NCBI GenBank assembly: GCA_022821805.1
Contig: JAJECX010000016.1
Coordinates: 16,317 to 80,316 of the forward strand
Length of the DNA: 64,000 nt
Source: Anaerolineae bacterium
GTDB lineage: Bacteria > Chloroflexota > Anaerolineae > Aggregatilineales > Phototrophicaceae
Direction: 5' to 3'
The notes under the pieces were generated by a model. It saw only the letters and a list, made by a program, of their open reading frames with translations, was not told the origin of the DNA and did no database searches. This document shows positions 27,388-36,000 of the stretch, piece after piece (position 1 is the first letter of the stretch; the number at the start of each line of letters is the position of its first letter). The position numbers and the translations under genes were made by a program.

Positions 27388-28560
27388 TCAGTTGCCCGTC
27401 CCCATGATTTTTTGTTTTTCGGCGGCCGACGGCGTCGAATCCAAACTGTCGGCTCGTCGAGTTGCCGGCAAATTATACAATTCGCGCGCATTCTCGCAGA
27501 AAATTCGCCGCTTCAATTCTTTCGGCATACGCGGGAAAGCGCGCTTCGGGTCGTCAAAGTCCCAATGCGGATAATCGGAAGCGAACATCAGCACATGCTC
27601 GGCCTCCATCATCTCAAAGATCTGCAGCAGGTGGCGGGGATTTTCCGGTTCTTCGATCGGCTGCGTGGAAAAGCGAATGTGATCGCGCAAGTATTCGCTG
27701 GGGCGGCGTTTCAGCCAGGGCGCTTCGGCGCGCGCGCCCCGCCAATCTTTGTCCATCCGCCACATGATCGGCGCTAGCCAGGCGCTGCCCCCTTCTACGA
27801 AAACGAATTTGAAATCCGGATATTTCTCGAAGACGCCCTCGGCGATCAGGCTGACCAGGTGCGTCATGTAAATGGTCGGATACAGCGTGTGAAACTCGAG
27901 GAAATACGTGGGATAGCCCAGCGGCGAGGGCGGCGTCGGACCGACCGGACTCTCGACATGCAGCGCGGCTGGCAGATTATGGCGAGCCGCTGCCTCCCAT
28001 ATCGGATGGTATTGGCGCTTGCCGTAGGCAGCCTGCGCGCTGGAACCCACGAGGATCTGCACCAGATGCGGATGACCGGCCAGACGCTCGATCTCGCGCG
28101 CCGCCCGTTCGGGATGCTGGGGCGCGATCACGATAGAGCTTTTGAAGCGACCATGCCAGTTGTATTCGCCCAGCCAGGTTTCGATTTGCCAGTCGTTCCA
28201 GGCTTGGGCGACCTCGGCGGCGAAGACCGGATCGGGAATGATACTGATGCTGGAAGAAGGAATCAGAACGACGTAATCAGCGCCAATGCCTTGCAGCACC
28301 TGTGTCTCCAACAGTTTGGGATCGGAGCCGGCCGGGCTGCCATCCTCGGGAAAGGCATCCAGCCGCCGACCGTCGCCCGGTGGCAAGAATATCTGGCGGC
28401 GGGAGGGTATCGTCCGGCTGCGCCAGGGCTCCCGCATGTATTGGCGCAGCTCATCCGGATGCGTCAGGTAGGGGTGAACATCGCAGTCGATCAAATCGAC
28501 GGAGACTTCACGCGGGACGCCGTAAGTGGTCGCTTCTTCCATTTGCCTCGCGCGCTCCAT
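27388..28560 (-). CDS. Amidohydrolase-2 family metal-dependent hydrolase
   Basis: A 390-aa TIM-barrel hydrolase or decarboxylase of the amidohydrolase-2 (ACMSD-like) family. The N-terminal metal motif appears as DCDVHPYL, the middle His as LHVESPVG, and the C-terminal acid as MFASDYPHWDFDDPK. Members act on amides or decarboxylate aromatic acids. The ATG at 28560 is preferred to a TTG three codons earlier because GGAG lies at usable distance. First gene of an operon with a Rieske protein, which suggests aromatic or oxygenase-linked catabolism. The substrate is not known. Confidence 0.87.
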   Translation of the reverse strand: MERARQMEEATTYGVPREVSVDLIDCDVHPYLTHPDELRQYMREPWRSRTIPSRRQIFLPPGDGRRLDAFPEDGSPAGSDPKLLETQVLQGIGADYVVLIPSSSISIIPDPVFAAEVAQAWNDWQIETWLGEYNWHGRFKSSIVIAPQHPERAAREIERLAGHPHLVQILVGSSAQAAYGKRQYHPIWEAAARHNLPAALHVESPVGPTPPSPLGYPTYFLEFHTLYPTIYMTHLVSLIAEGVFEKYPDFKFVFVEGGSAWLAPIMWRMDKDWRGARAEAPWLKRRPSEYLRDHIRFSTQPIEEPENPRHLLQIFEMMEAEHVLMFASDYPHWDFDDPKRAFPRMPKELKRRIFCENARELYNLPATRRADSLDSTPSAAEKQKIMGTGN

Positions 28561-28813
28561 AAATGTCAAACTCCGGACAATTCCAAGTTGCCCACAATCG
28601 TAACGTATTTTCTCGCTGCGGTCGAAAGTTCGGCCCTGTTAGTTTCGGCATACACCAATCGATTAGTGGCGCGCGAGAGTATGCTCGACGCGTTCGCGCC
28701 TGCCGAAGATTACTCGACTAACGCAAAACGATGTATCCTATAGCCTAAGCTTGTACGCCACTTTTGGTCACGAAATGGCGCGCGTCGAGATCTATTGCGG
28801 GAGGCTTGAGTTG

Positions 28814-29638
28814 ATGAAGATTGTCGGTCATACGATGGGTACGCCTGAATCAACTGTGCTGGAGGCGATTGACCTATTCGCCGGCCTCGGTTTGGACGGC
28901 ATTGAGATCATCTGCGCAGATGATTACAGTTGCGGCATCAACCTCGCTACCTCATCGTCCGAGCTAAACCGCATCCGGCAGCGCGCTACAGACGCCGGGC
29001 TGGTCGTCGCCGGTCTAGTGCCCTATGCCAAGGACATGAATCATCCCGACGCAGGCGCGCGCGAGCAAGCGGTCGCCGAGCTTAAAGGCGCGGTTGATAT
29101 CGCCGTCGCGCTAGAATGCCGCGCCATCCGCGTATTCGGCGGGCATGAAGTTCCGCCGTCAGAACAAGGCGGCGCCATGGGCTGGCTGACTGAATCGCTG
29201 CGCGAAGTTGGCGTATACGCTCAGGCGGCTGACGTGCGACTGAACATCGAGAACCACATGGACACGATGGCGACATCGGCGGAAATGACCATGGCGATCG
29301 TTCGCGCGGTTGATTTGCCCAACGTGGGTGTGCTCTATGACCAAGCGAATCTCGCGTTCATGAACAGCGAAGTGTTTGAGATGGCAATCGCCTTGCAAGG
29401 TCCGCGCATCCAGCACATTCATGTCAAGGACTTTTATTGGCGCGGCACCGAGCGCATCGCAGCCGTGCTCGGCCAGGGCATCATTCCTTGGGAGATGATC
29501 GTTGCTTCATTGAACGACCTGGGCTATGACGGATTCTACTCATTGGAATATGAGCGGCGCTGGTTCCCCGACCAGCTTCCGCCGCCCGCCGTCGGCATGC
29601 AACAGTGCCTGGATTTTTTGCGCGGGACCTCTCCGTAG
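28814..29638 (+). CDS. Sugar phosphate isomerase/epimerase (xylose-isomerase-like TIM barrel)
   Basis: A 274-aa protein. The preferred ATG at 28814 starts MKIVGHTMGTPESTVLEAID and has GGGAGG about ten bases upstream; a TTG at 28751 would add 21 unconserved residues. Metal-ligand segments of the AP_endonuc_2 fold are visible: IENHMDT, LYDQANLAFM, IQHIHVKDF and YSLEYERRW (E, D, H, E). These enzymes isomerise or epimerise keto-sugars and inositol intermediates. Divergent from the amidohydrolase operon and convergent with the epimerase; the 250-bp divergent region shows only weak promoter-like words (TATCCT at 28734). Confidence 0.86.
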   Translation: MKIVGHTMGTPESTVLEAIDLFAGLGLDGIEIICADDYSCGINLATSSSELNRIRQRATDAGLVVAGLVPYAKDMNHPDAGAREQAVAELKGAVDIAVALECRAIRVFGGHEVPPSEQGGAMGWLTESLREVGVYAQAADVRLNIENHMDTMATSAEMTMAIVRAVDLPNVGVLYDQANLAFMNSEVFEMAIALQGPRIQHIHVKDFYWRGTERIAAVLGQGIIPWEMIVASLNDLGYDGFYSLEYERRWFPDQLPPPAVGMQQCLDFLRGTSP

Positions 29639-29660
29639 ACGCTGTGTTTGAGGATTTCTA

Positions 29661-30683
29661 CTAGTTCGGAACCTGGTCGATGGGCTCGCCGCGCTGAAAG
29701 GCGAGCGCCGTCTTCACCATTTTGTCAAAAGTGTACTGCGGCTTGTAGCCCAGCAGCGCGCGCGCCTTTTCGGTTGATGCGTCCGCGCCGCGCCAGAAGG
29801 GCATCGTCACATCGCGATAGGGTCGGCCGGTCGCATCAGCCAGCAAGCGAGCCGCCTCGGGGTAAGTTATCGGCGGCGCCCCGGTCATGTTGAAGGCTTC
29901 GCCGACCGCACTGTCGCTTTCCAGCGCCAGGATCGTGCCGGCGACAACATCGCGCACATCGGTGACAACCAGCCGCCAGGGCAAACCATCCGCGTCGGTC
30001 ACCGCGCAGACGGCATCCGGCGTCCGCAGCAGGTCGCTCATGATCGCCTTGGTTTGGTCAATATGTTCAGCGCCGAACCAGGGAATGCGATTATTGGACA
30101 GGGTCATTTCAATGAAAAAGTTGAGCCAGGCGGGGTGGAGCATGCCAAGCACTTCGTTAGCCGCTTTGATCGAACAATACCGCAATGCCGTCACTGGCAA
30201 TCCGTATTCGCGCATGTATGCGAAGCAGATTTCCTCGGAGAGCAGCTTGGTCAAGGCATAGACATCGATCGGTTTCTGCGGCGTATTTTCGTCGAATGTG
30301 ACCGGCGTGGTGACGAAGGGATTGTAAGCTTGGTAGGTGCTGGCCAGCACAAATCGCTGTAGCGGCACGGGAGAGGCCAGCGCGCCCTCGAGCAAACTCA
30401 TGGTGGCGCGCGTGTTGACATCGAGCATGCGCTCCGACGGAGAATCCCCCTGCGGTATCTGCGCCGCCAGATGCACGATGACGTCGACGCCGCTTGCCGC
30501 CGCGCGCGCCTCATCGGCGTCCGCGATATCGGCTTCGATTATATCTACGCCCAACTTTGCCGCCTTGGACGCTTGCGGGTCATCCGGCATGACCAGCCCG
30601 CGGATGTCATAGCCTCGTTGCTTCATCAGCTGGGCGAGGTTGGCGCCGACCCGCCCGCTGATGCCGGTAATCAGTGCTTTCAT
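29661..30683 (-). CDS. NAD-dependent epimerase/dehydratase (extended SDR)
   Basis: A 340-aa extended short-chain dehydrogenase. NAD motif GISGRVG at 7-13 after KALIT, HLAAQIPQG (the extended-SDR HLAA), and a catalytic YALTK (Y and K four apart) after FDENTPQKPIDV. The substrate-binding C-terminal third includes TYPEAARLLADATGRPYRDV. The members act on nucleotide sugars or on sugar acids and aldehydes. It is a lone gene convergent with the TIM-barrel isomerase; both may act on carbohydrates. Confidence 0.88.
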   Translation of the reverse strand: MKALITGISGRVGANLAQLMKQRGYDIRGLVMPDDPQASKAAKLGVDIIEADIADADEARAAASGVDVIVHLAAQIPQGDSPSERMLDVNTRATMSLLEGALASPVPLQRFVLASTYQAYNPFVTTPVTFDENTPQKPIDVYALTKLLSEEICFAYMREYGLPVTALRYCSIKAANEVLGMLHPAWLNFFIEMTLSNNRIPWFGAEHIDQTKAIMSDLLRTPDAVCAVTDADGLPWRLVVTDVRDVVAGTILALESDSAVGEAFNMTGAPPITYPEAARLLADATGRPYRDVTMPFWRGADASTEKARALLGYKPQYTFDKMVKTALAFQRGEPIDQVPN

Positions 30684-30783
30684 GCCGTGGCTCCCGTAAT
30701 TTCTCAGCGCTGATGGTAACTTGTATCTATATCATCTATACTATAGTAGGTTTGTGTGCCGCCTGCGGAGGATTCACAGACGG

Positions 30784-31197
30784 ATGCGACACGACTGGAC
30801 GTTGCTCTGCGCTGGATTGACGGCATCGCCATCCGGTAGCATTGAATTGAGGAATGTAGTAACAGAGGCTGAGGCGCCCGACGGTTTGCGCCGGTCGCCC
30901 ATCGACACCGTGCTTCGGATTGAAAGTCCGCTATGGTTGGTTTCACAGTGGTCGGCGGAGTTCGAGACCGACAGGCGAGTTTTTTCGGGCCGATTGCAAT
31001 TGATGGCGCCAGGTGGAGAACAAGTGTTGAGTCAGCGAATGGAGCAGTTTGATTTTCGACATACAGTAGTTTTCCGATATATTCACAGGATTCCGGATAT
31101 GAGATATGTAGGCTTAGGTACCTACGAATTTCACGTGTTCGTGGCCGACGTCGCCGAACAAGGTGAGTGGGGACGGGCCTGTCTCAGGGTCTACTGA
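30784..31197 (+). CDS. DUF6941-like protein, cassette copy 1
   Basis: A 137-residue protein from ATG 30784 (MRHDWTLLCAGL); GGAGG is 13 bases upstream. It shares with the copy at 33466 the words MRHDWTLLC, AEFE-DRR, LQLMAPGGE-VL, FDFR, GTYEFHV and EWGRA, and more weakly with the copy at 40144 (start MRLGW, LAPE near residue 79, YEFHI near 117). The layout suggests a beta-rich sandwich; I recall this family as DUF6941 but cannot verify it. No signal peptide. A 58-aa charged protein follows after 23 bp. The function is unknown. Confidence 0.75.
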   Translation: MRHDWTLLCAGLTASPSGSIELRNVVTEAEAPDGLRRSPIDTVLRIESPLWLVSQWSAEFETDRRVFSGRLQLMAPGGEQVLSQRMEQFDFRHTVVFRYIHRIPDMRYVGLGTYEFHVFVADVAEQGEWGRACLRVY

Positions 31198-31220
31198 AAT
31201 ATCTGAAGGAGTCATTCGAC

Positions 31221-31397
31221 ATGAAAGAGCCAGCGCTTAAGCTAAAATTTGATGCAACGAATCATATCAGCGAGCATCCGCCGATGAAGGCGCCCGATCC
31301 CAACGACAAAGACGCGCCCAAGTGGAAGCGGCTTGCGCCCAGGCGGCCCAAACAGCAGCCGGAAGATCCGCCGAACAAGAACGACGCAGACGAATAG
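31221..31397 (+). CDS. Small Pro/charged protein, cassette copy 1
   Basis: 58 residues, start MKEPALKLKF, with AAGGAG nine bases before the ATG at 31221. It is rich in K, D, P and R (KWKRLAPRRPKQQPEDPP) and looks disordered. It has only weak similarity to the small gene after copy 2: both have K-LK-K-x-D(A)T near the start, then a KR-(x)APR segment and prolines. The repeated pairing of a DUF6941-like gene with such a small gene argues that it is real. Confidence 0.5.
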   Translation: MKEPALKLKFDATNHISEHPPMKAPDPNDKDAPKWKRLAPRRPKQQPEDPPNKNDADE

Positions 31398-31447
31398 CGG
31401 GTGCTGGAATCGTCGAATTGAGCCACGCTGGCTGTGGGTCTGGAACT

Positions 31448-33247
31448 TTAATCCGCCAGTTCGACAAATTGCCGTTGGTAGAGTTCGTGATATAACCCTC
31501 GGCGAGAAAGCAACTCGGCATGCGTGCCCATCTCGCGGACGCGACCGTCATCAACGACACAAATGAGATCGGCATTCACGATCGTGCTTAGCCGGTGAGC
31601 GATGACGATGGCGCTCCGTTCGCTAAGCAGTTTGCGCAGGGCATCCTGTATCAGCGCTTCGGTGACCATGTCCACGCTTGAAGTCGCTTCGTCCATAATC
31701 AGAATGCGCGGGTCGGCCAAGATCGCGCGCGCAATCGAAATCAACTGCCGCTGCCCCACCGACAGATTGGCGCCGTCTTCGAAAATCTCGGTTTCATAAC
31801 CAAGCGGCAGCTCGCTCACGAATTCGCCGACATTGGCAAGCTCGCCCGCTGCGATCACTTGCTCAATGGTCGCTTCAGGTTTTCCGAAGCGGATATTGTC
31901 GGCGATGGTACCGGCGAAGATAAAGGGATCCTGCGACACAAGACCCATCTGCGCGCGCATCGAACGCTGCTCGACATCGCGAATATCGATGCCGTCGATC
32001 AGAATCCCGCCAGCGCTGACATCATAAAAGCGCGCGATTAGATTGGCGATCGAAGTTTTTCCGGCGCCTGTCGGTCCCACAAGCGCTACCATCGTCCCCG
32101 CGGGAATATCCAGATTGATGTCATGCAGGACAGGCAAGCTTTCGCGGTAGCCAAAGCGCACATCGCGGAATTCGATTCGTCCTTCTATCGGCGGCATCTT
32201 CCGCGCATCGGGGCTGTCCTTGATCGCCGGTTCCGTCTGCAGCAGGTTGATCACGCGCTCGCCGCCCGCCATCGCCGTCTGCATGGTTGCGTAGAGTTGG
32301 CTGAGCTCCTGCACGGGAAGGAAGAATCGGTTGACGTAAGCGAGGAAGGCGATCACCGTGCCCAAGGTCAGATTGCCTTGCGCTACGCTCAAGCCGCCGA
32401 ACAGGAGCACGATCCCGGTCGCGACCATGCCCAGGAATTCGACAGTGGGCAAGAAAATAAAGGATAGCGACATCGCCTCGACATGGGCGTCGCGATTCGC
32501 GCCGTTGACGGTGTCGAATTTCTCCGAGCTGGTCTCTTCGTTGGCGAAGGCTTGAATCACGCGGATGCCGCTCAGGTTTTCCGCCAGGTCGCCGATCATG
32601 TTGGCGTTGCGCGCGCGCGTATTGCGAAAAGCCAGTTTCGCCTTTTGGGCGAAAACCATGGTCACCAGCACAATGATCGGCACAATGGAAAATGTCACCA
32701 GCGCCAGCTGCCAATTTAGCGAAAGCATCACGATAACGATGCCAGCCAGCAGCAAACTGTCGCCGGTCAGCGTGATCAAACCCTGAGACAAAAGCTGATT
32801 GATCACGCCGACATCGCTGATCACGCGGGAAATGGTCACACCGATGATATGGCTGTCGTGATACGCCAGCGGCAATTCCTGCAGATGCCGAAAGAGCGCC
32901 GAGCGCAGATCAGCCAGCACCCGCTGCCCCACCCAGCTGAGCAGGTAGCGCTGCGCCATTGAAGCCAGATAGAGACCAACGAAAGCCGCCAATAACAAGA
33001 GCGCGACTTCATTCAAGGCATCCAGGTCGCCAGCAAGAATCGGACCGTCTATGGCTACCTTGACCAGGAATGGCGCGAGCAGCGTCAAACCGGAGACAGC
33101 CAGCATCGCGAGGAAGGCGCCCAGCATGTGCAAGGCGTAGGGCTTTACGAAAACGAGCATGTGCCAGACGACGCGCAAGTTGAAGGAACGGCCTTCTACC
33201 TTGTCCGCGTAGGCGTCCAGCGTGCGGCGCGGGCTGCCCGTTCCCAC
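31448..33247 (-). CDS. ABC exporter half-transporter, TM288-like (catalytic site complete)
   Basis: A 599-aa fused membrane plus ATPase half-transporter. Six transmembrane segments occupy about residues 30-320; the ATPase domain has Walker A GPTGAGKTS, Q-loop LVSQDPFIFAGTI, signature LSVGQRQLI, Walker B ILIMDEATSSVD and H-loop IAHRLST. The signature is degenerate (LSVGQ, not LSGGQ) while the catalytic Glu is kept, as in the TM288/LmrD-type partner of heterodimeric exporters. GTG start at 33247; no in-frame ATG is better placed. It lies 30 bp after a small cassette gene. The substrate could be a drug, lipid or peptide. Confidence 0.93.
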   Translation of the reverse strand: MGTGSPRRTLDAYADKVEGRSFNLRVVWHMLVFVKPYALHMLGAFLAMLAVSGLTLLAPFLVKVAIDGPILAGDLDALNEVALLLLAAFVGLYLASMAQRYLLSWVGQRVLADLRSALFRHLQELPLAYHDSHIIGVTISRVISDVGVINQLLSQGLITLTGDSLLLAGIVIVMLSLNWQLALVTFSIVPIIVLVTMVFAQKAKLAFRNTRARNANMIGDLAENLSGIRVIQAFANEETSSEKFDTVNGANRDAHVEAMSLSFIFLPTVEFLGMVATGIVLLFGGLSVAQGNLTLGTVIAFLAYVNRFFLPVQELSQLYATMQTAMAGGERVINLLQTEPAIKDSPDARKMPPIEGRIEFRDVRFGYRESLPVLHDINLDIPAGTMVALVGPTGAGKTSIANLIARFYDVSAGGILIDGIDIRDVEQRSMRAQMGLVSQDPFIFAGTIADNIRFGKPEATIEQVIAAGELANVGEFVSELPLGYETEIFEDGANLSVGQRQLISIARAILADPRILIMDEATSSVDMVTEALIQDALRKLLSERSAIVIAHRLSTIVNADLICVVDDGRVREMGTHAELLSRRGLYHELYQRQFVELAD

Positions 33248-33277
33248 GCCCGATGTGCCGATTGAAAAGCCGATAAG

Positions 33278-33469
33278 TTACTCCGTTTCGTTGTCGCTTT
33301 GCCTGGCGTTCTTTCTAGGCTGTGGCGGGTAGGGCCTATGCAATCTCGGGGCACGTCTCTTCAGCAAGTGCGAACCCTCGTCTTCGGGATATTTGACGCA
33401 GTTTTCAGTAGGATGATGTATTATCAGGATCTTCGTGTCGTGGACAATTTTGGCTTTCAGATACTTCAT
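33278..33469 (-). CDS. Small Pro/charged protein, cassette copy 2
   Basis: 63 residues starting MKYLKAKIVHDTKILIIHHP and ending in a basic and proline-rich stretch (LLKRRAPRLHRPYPPQPRK). The start overlaps the stop of the DUF6941-like gene by 4 bp (ATGA), which indicates translational coupling. Weakly similar to the small gene at 31221. No membrane segment. The function is unknown. It is read on the minus strand, inside the exporter operon. Confidence 0.55.
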   Translation of the reverse strand: MKYLKAKIVHDTKILIIHHPTENCVKYPEDEGSHLLKRRAPRLHRPYPPQPRKNARQSDNETE

Positions 33470-33903
33470 GATTGTGCAGCTCCTCGCGCTTCACTGATAG
33501 TGAGGCTGGCGCGTCCCCATTCACTAAGCATAGCGTACTCGTCTAAAAGAACATGAAACTCGTATGTACCAATACCTGTCAACGGCATATTTTGCATAAT
33601 CAGCGTCATGAGTATAGTTGTTTGATTCCGAAAGTCGAATTCCACGCTTTCGCCCCACAATACACGTTCGCCACCTGGCGCCATTAGCTGAAGGGTCGCG
33701 GAGTGAAGGCGCCTATCGGCCTCGAACTCCGCCGTCCAGTGAGACACCAACAGTGCTGGCGGATCAAAGAGAACCGACTCCACATCCGCAACACTGCCGA
33801 AGGGGCTGGTTACTTGTAAGGTCGAAAATATGTTTTCCAATCCAATCGCGCCCGTGTCGTGAGTCTGAACTTCGGTACATAGAAGTGTCCAGTCATGACG
33901 CAT
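33466..33903 (-). CDS. DUF6941-like protein, cassette copy 2
   Basis: 145 residues starting MRHDWTLLCTEVQTHDTG, closely like copy 1 (30784): LQLMAPGGERVL, EFDFRNQ, GTYEFHVLLDE, EWGRASL. It lies between the two halves of a heterodimeric ABC exporter, on the same strand and with short gaps (98 bp after the TM287-like gene; 4-bp overlap with the small gene that follows). Most plausibly a soluble partner or regulator of the exporter, or a passenger cassette moved into the operon. No catalytic motif is visible. Confidence 0.75.
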   Translation of the reverse strand: MRHDWTLLCTEVQTHDTGAIGLENIFSTLQVTSPFGSVADVESVLFDPPALLVSHWTAEFEADRRLHSATLQLMAPGGERVLWGESVEFDFRNQTTILMTLIMQNMPLTGIGTYEFHVLLDEYAMLSEWGRASLTISEARGAAQS

Positions 33904-34001
33904 CAGTGTCGTCTCCGGCGGCTTCCGTCATCATTGCAGTCAAGTTTACCGGAGGGCAACGTTGAAGGGCAAGATAGACCCCTGGTCTCCAGCCAGCCGA
34001 T

Positions 34002-35771
34002 TCACTCGCGCAAGTTCCTGTAATAGATCTCGGCATACAATCCCGATTTTTCCAACAACTCCTCATGCGTGCCGGCGGCGGCGACGCGGCCGCCTTGCAA
34101 CACCAACACCTTATCCGCCATGCGCACCGTGCTCAAACGTTGCGCGATGATGAAAGAGGTACGGCCCAGCATCAGCCGCTCCAGCGCGATTTGAATCAGT
34201 CGCTCGGTTTCCGTATCGACGCTGGAAGTCGCGTCATCCAAGAGCAGAATGCGCGGGTTCTTAAGCAAGGCGCGCGCGATGGCGATGCGCTGCTTCTGCC
34301 CGCCGGAAAGCGTAACGCCGCGCTCCCCGACCTCGGTATCATAGCCATCGGGCATCGCTGCGATGAAGTCATGCGCTTGCGCCGCTTTGGCCGCGTCGAT
34401 TACAGCGGCCTCGCTTACGCCGTCGAGACCAAAAGCGATATTCTCGCGGATGCTGGCGGCGAAGAGCACCGTCTCCTGGAGCACGATGCCGATCTGGTCG
34501 CGGAGGGAATTCAGCGTCAAATCGCGCACGTCAATGCCATCCAGGGTAATCCGCCCGCCGGTGACATCGTAGAAGCGCGGAATCAGGTTGATGATGGTGG
34601 ATTTGCCGGAGCCGGTCGCGCCAAGCAGCGCCACCACCTCGCCCGCTCGCGCCTCAAAATTGAGCCGATCCAGCACGACGCGCTGATTGAAATAGGAAAA
34701 GGAGACGTCGGTAAAGCGGACGTTCCCGCTGATTGGCGGCAGTTTGCGCGCGTCCGGCGAGTCCGTAACTTCCGATTGCGCGTCCAGGATGGAATAAATG
34801 CGTTCGCCGGCCGCAGATGCCATCGCCACCGCCGGGATAATCACGCCGAGCCGCCGCACGGGCGCGATCAACTGACCCAGGTAGGTGGTGAAAGCCACCA
34901 GCTCTCCCAGCGTCAATCCGCCTTCGATAACCAGCCGACCGCCCAGCCAGATGATGACAACCGAGCTCAAACTGGCGATAAAATCGAGCAGCGGGATATG
35001 TTTGGTCATCGCCGAGACTTGCGCCTGCGCCAGGTCAAACCATTTGCCATTTTCCTCATCGAAGCGCGCGATTTCGGCATCTTCCTGGGCGAAGGCTTTC
35101 ACGATTTTGGCGCCGCGCAGGTTCTGCTCAAGCACGCTCGTCATCTCCGCCAGTTGATGCTGCAAGTCCAGCGAAAGCGGACGATAAATGCGGCCGAAGC
35201 GATAGGCGACGTAAAACAGCAGCGGCATCAGGATCATCGACAGTAGCGCAAGCTGCGCGTTCATCAATAGCAGCGCGAAAAATGTCAGCAGCATCAAGCT
35301 AGAATGCTGGAAGAGACGCAGGAAGGCGCGCCCGGTCAGGAATCGAACCCGCTCAACATCGGAAATGGAGCGCGCCAGCAACTGCCCGGTTTGCGCGCGA
35401 TCGTGATAAGAAAACGACAGCGCGCTCAACTTTTCGTAGATGGCGTTGCGAATGTCGTAGGCGACGCCTTGCGACGCCACTTCCGTCCCGCGGCCCAGCG
35501 CAAAATCGACCAGCCCCTTGACCAGCGACAGCCCAAGCAAGCCGAGCAAGGACAGCTGCAATATGCGCATATCTTGCTGAATGACGCCAGCGTCTACAAT
35601 CCAGCGGATCGTTTGGGGAATGATGACCGCCAGCCCATTGCTCGCCAAAGCCAGTACGTAAACGCCAGCGGCGATGCGGCGATACTTTTTGAGGAAGGCA
35701 ATACTGCGCAGGATGGAGTTGCCAGGCCCGCCTTTGACTGTAAATGGATTGTCAATTGAGATTCTTGCCAT
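34002..35771 (-). CDS. ABC exporter half-transporter, TM287-like (degenerate catalytic Glu)
   Basis: A 589-aa half-transporter with a six-helix membrane domain (about residues 20-320) and an ATPase domain: Walker A GATGSGKST, Q-loop IVLQETVLFAASI, signature LSGGQKQRIAIARAL, Walker B ILLLDDATSSVD. The catalytic Glu after Walker B is Asp (DDAT), and the H-loop His is Gln (FIIAQRLST). Both are hallmarks of the degenerate-site half of TM287/TM288-type heterodimers. The upstream gene in the exporter operon; the other half at 31448 carries the complementary active site. Drug or lipid export is the usual role. Confidence 0.94.
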   Translation of the reverse strand: MARISIDNPFTVKGGPGNSILRSIAFLKKYRRIAAGVYVLALASNGLAVIIPQTIRWIVDAGVIQQDMRILQLSLLGLLGLSLVKGLVDFALGRGTEVASQGVAYDIRNAIYEKLSALSFSYHDRAQTGQLLARSISDVERVRFLTGRAFLRLFQHSSLMLLTFFALLLMNAQLALLSMILMPLLFYVAYRFGRIYRPLSLDLQHQLAEMTSVLEQNLRGAKIVKAFAQEDAEIARFDEENGKWFDLAQAQVSAMTKHIPLLDFIASLSSVVIIWLGGRLVIEGGLTLGELVAFTTYLGQLIAPVRRLGVIIPAVAMASAAGERIYSILDAQSEVTDSPDARKLPPISGNVRFTDVSFSYFNQRVVLDRLNFEARAGEVVALLGATGSGKSTIINLIPRFYDVTGGRITLDGIDVRDLTLNSLRDQIGIVLQETVLFAASIRENIAFGLDGVSEAAVIDAAKAAQAHDFIAAMPDGYDTEVGERGVTLSGGQKQRIAIARALLKNPRILLLDDATSSVDTETERLIQIALERLMLGRTSFIIAQRLSTVRMADKVLVLQGGRVAAAGTHEELLEKSGLYAEIYYRNLRE

Positions 35772-35942
35772 AAGCGGGACGAGTGAAGCGGCGCTCTCCT
35801 GTGTTTATCAGTAGCGGATGCGAAACACGCCCTCTACCATAGCGGTTTCCCCGCCGGCCTTAAAGCCTGAATCTGTCGCAGCGCCAACTGAGTCTTGCTT
35901 GCCTAGTCCACAAAATCAACACCCCCAATGGACAAGAATTTT

Positions 35943-35951
35943 TGATATACT
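35943..35951 (+). promoter_or_regulatory. Extended -10 promoter candidate for the LysM protein
   Basis: TGATATACT matches the extended -10 form TGnTAnnnT. It lies about 50 bp upstream of the C tract and the possible start codons. No good -35 is at the ideal spacing, which an extended -10 does not need. The exporter gene is divergent, so this 229-bp gap is the natural promoter site. Confidence 0.4.
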
Positions 35952-36000
35952 CACGCTATTTCATAAGCGGCGCATCTAGGACATCATTATATGTACCTCC

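Noticed and set aside
27859..28743. A 294-codon plus-strand ORF opposite the amidohydrolase
   Set aside because: Antisense to a gene with clear amidohydrolase-2 motifs; extends into a non-coding gap with no supporting signal.
34065..35246. A 393-codon plus-strand ORF opposite the TM287-like exporter gene
   Set aside because: Antisense shadow: the opposite frame has complete ABC motifs.
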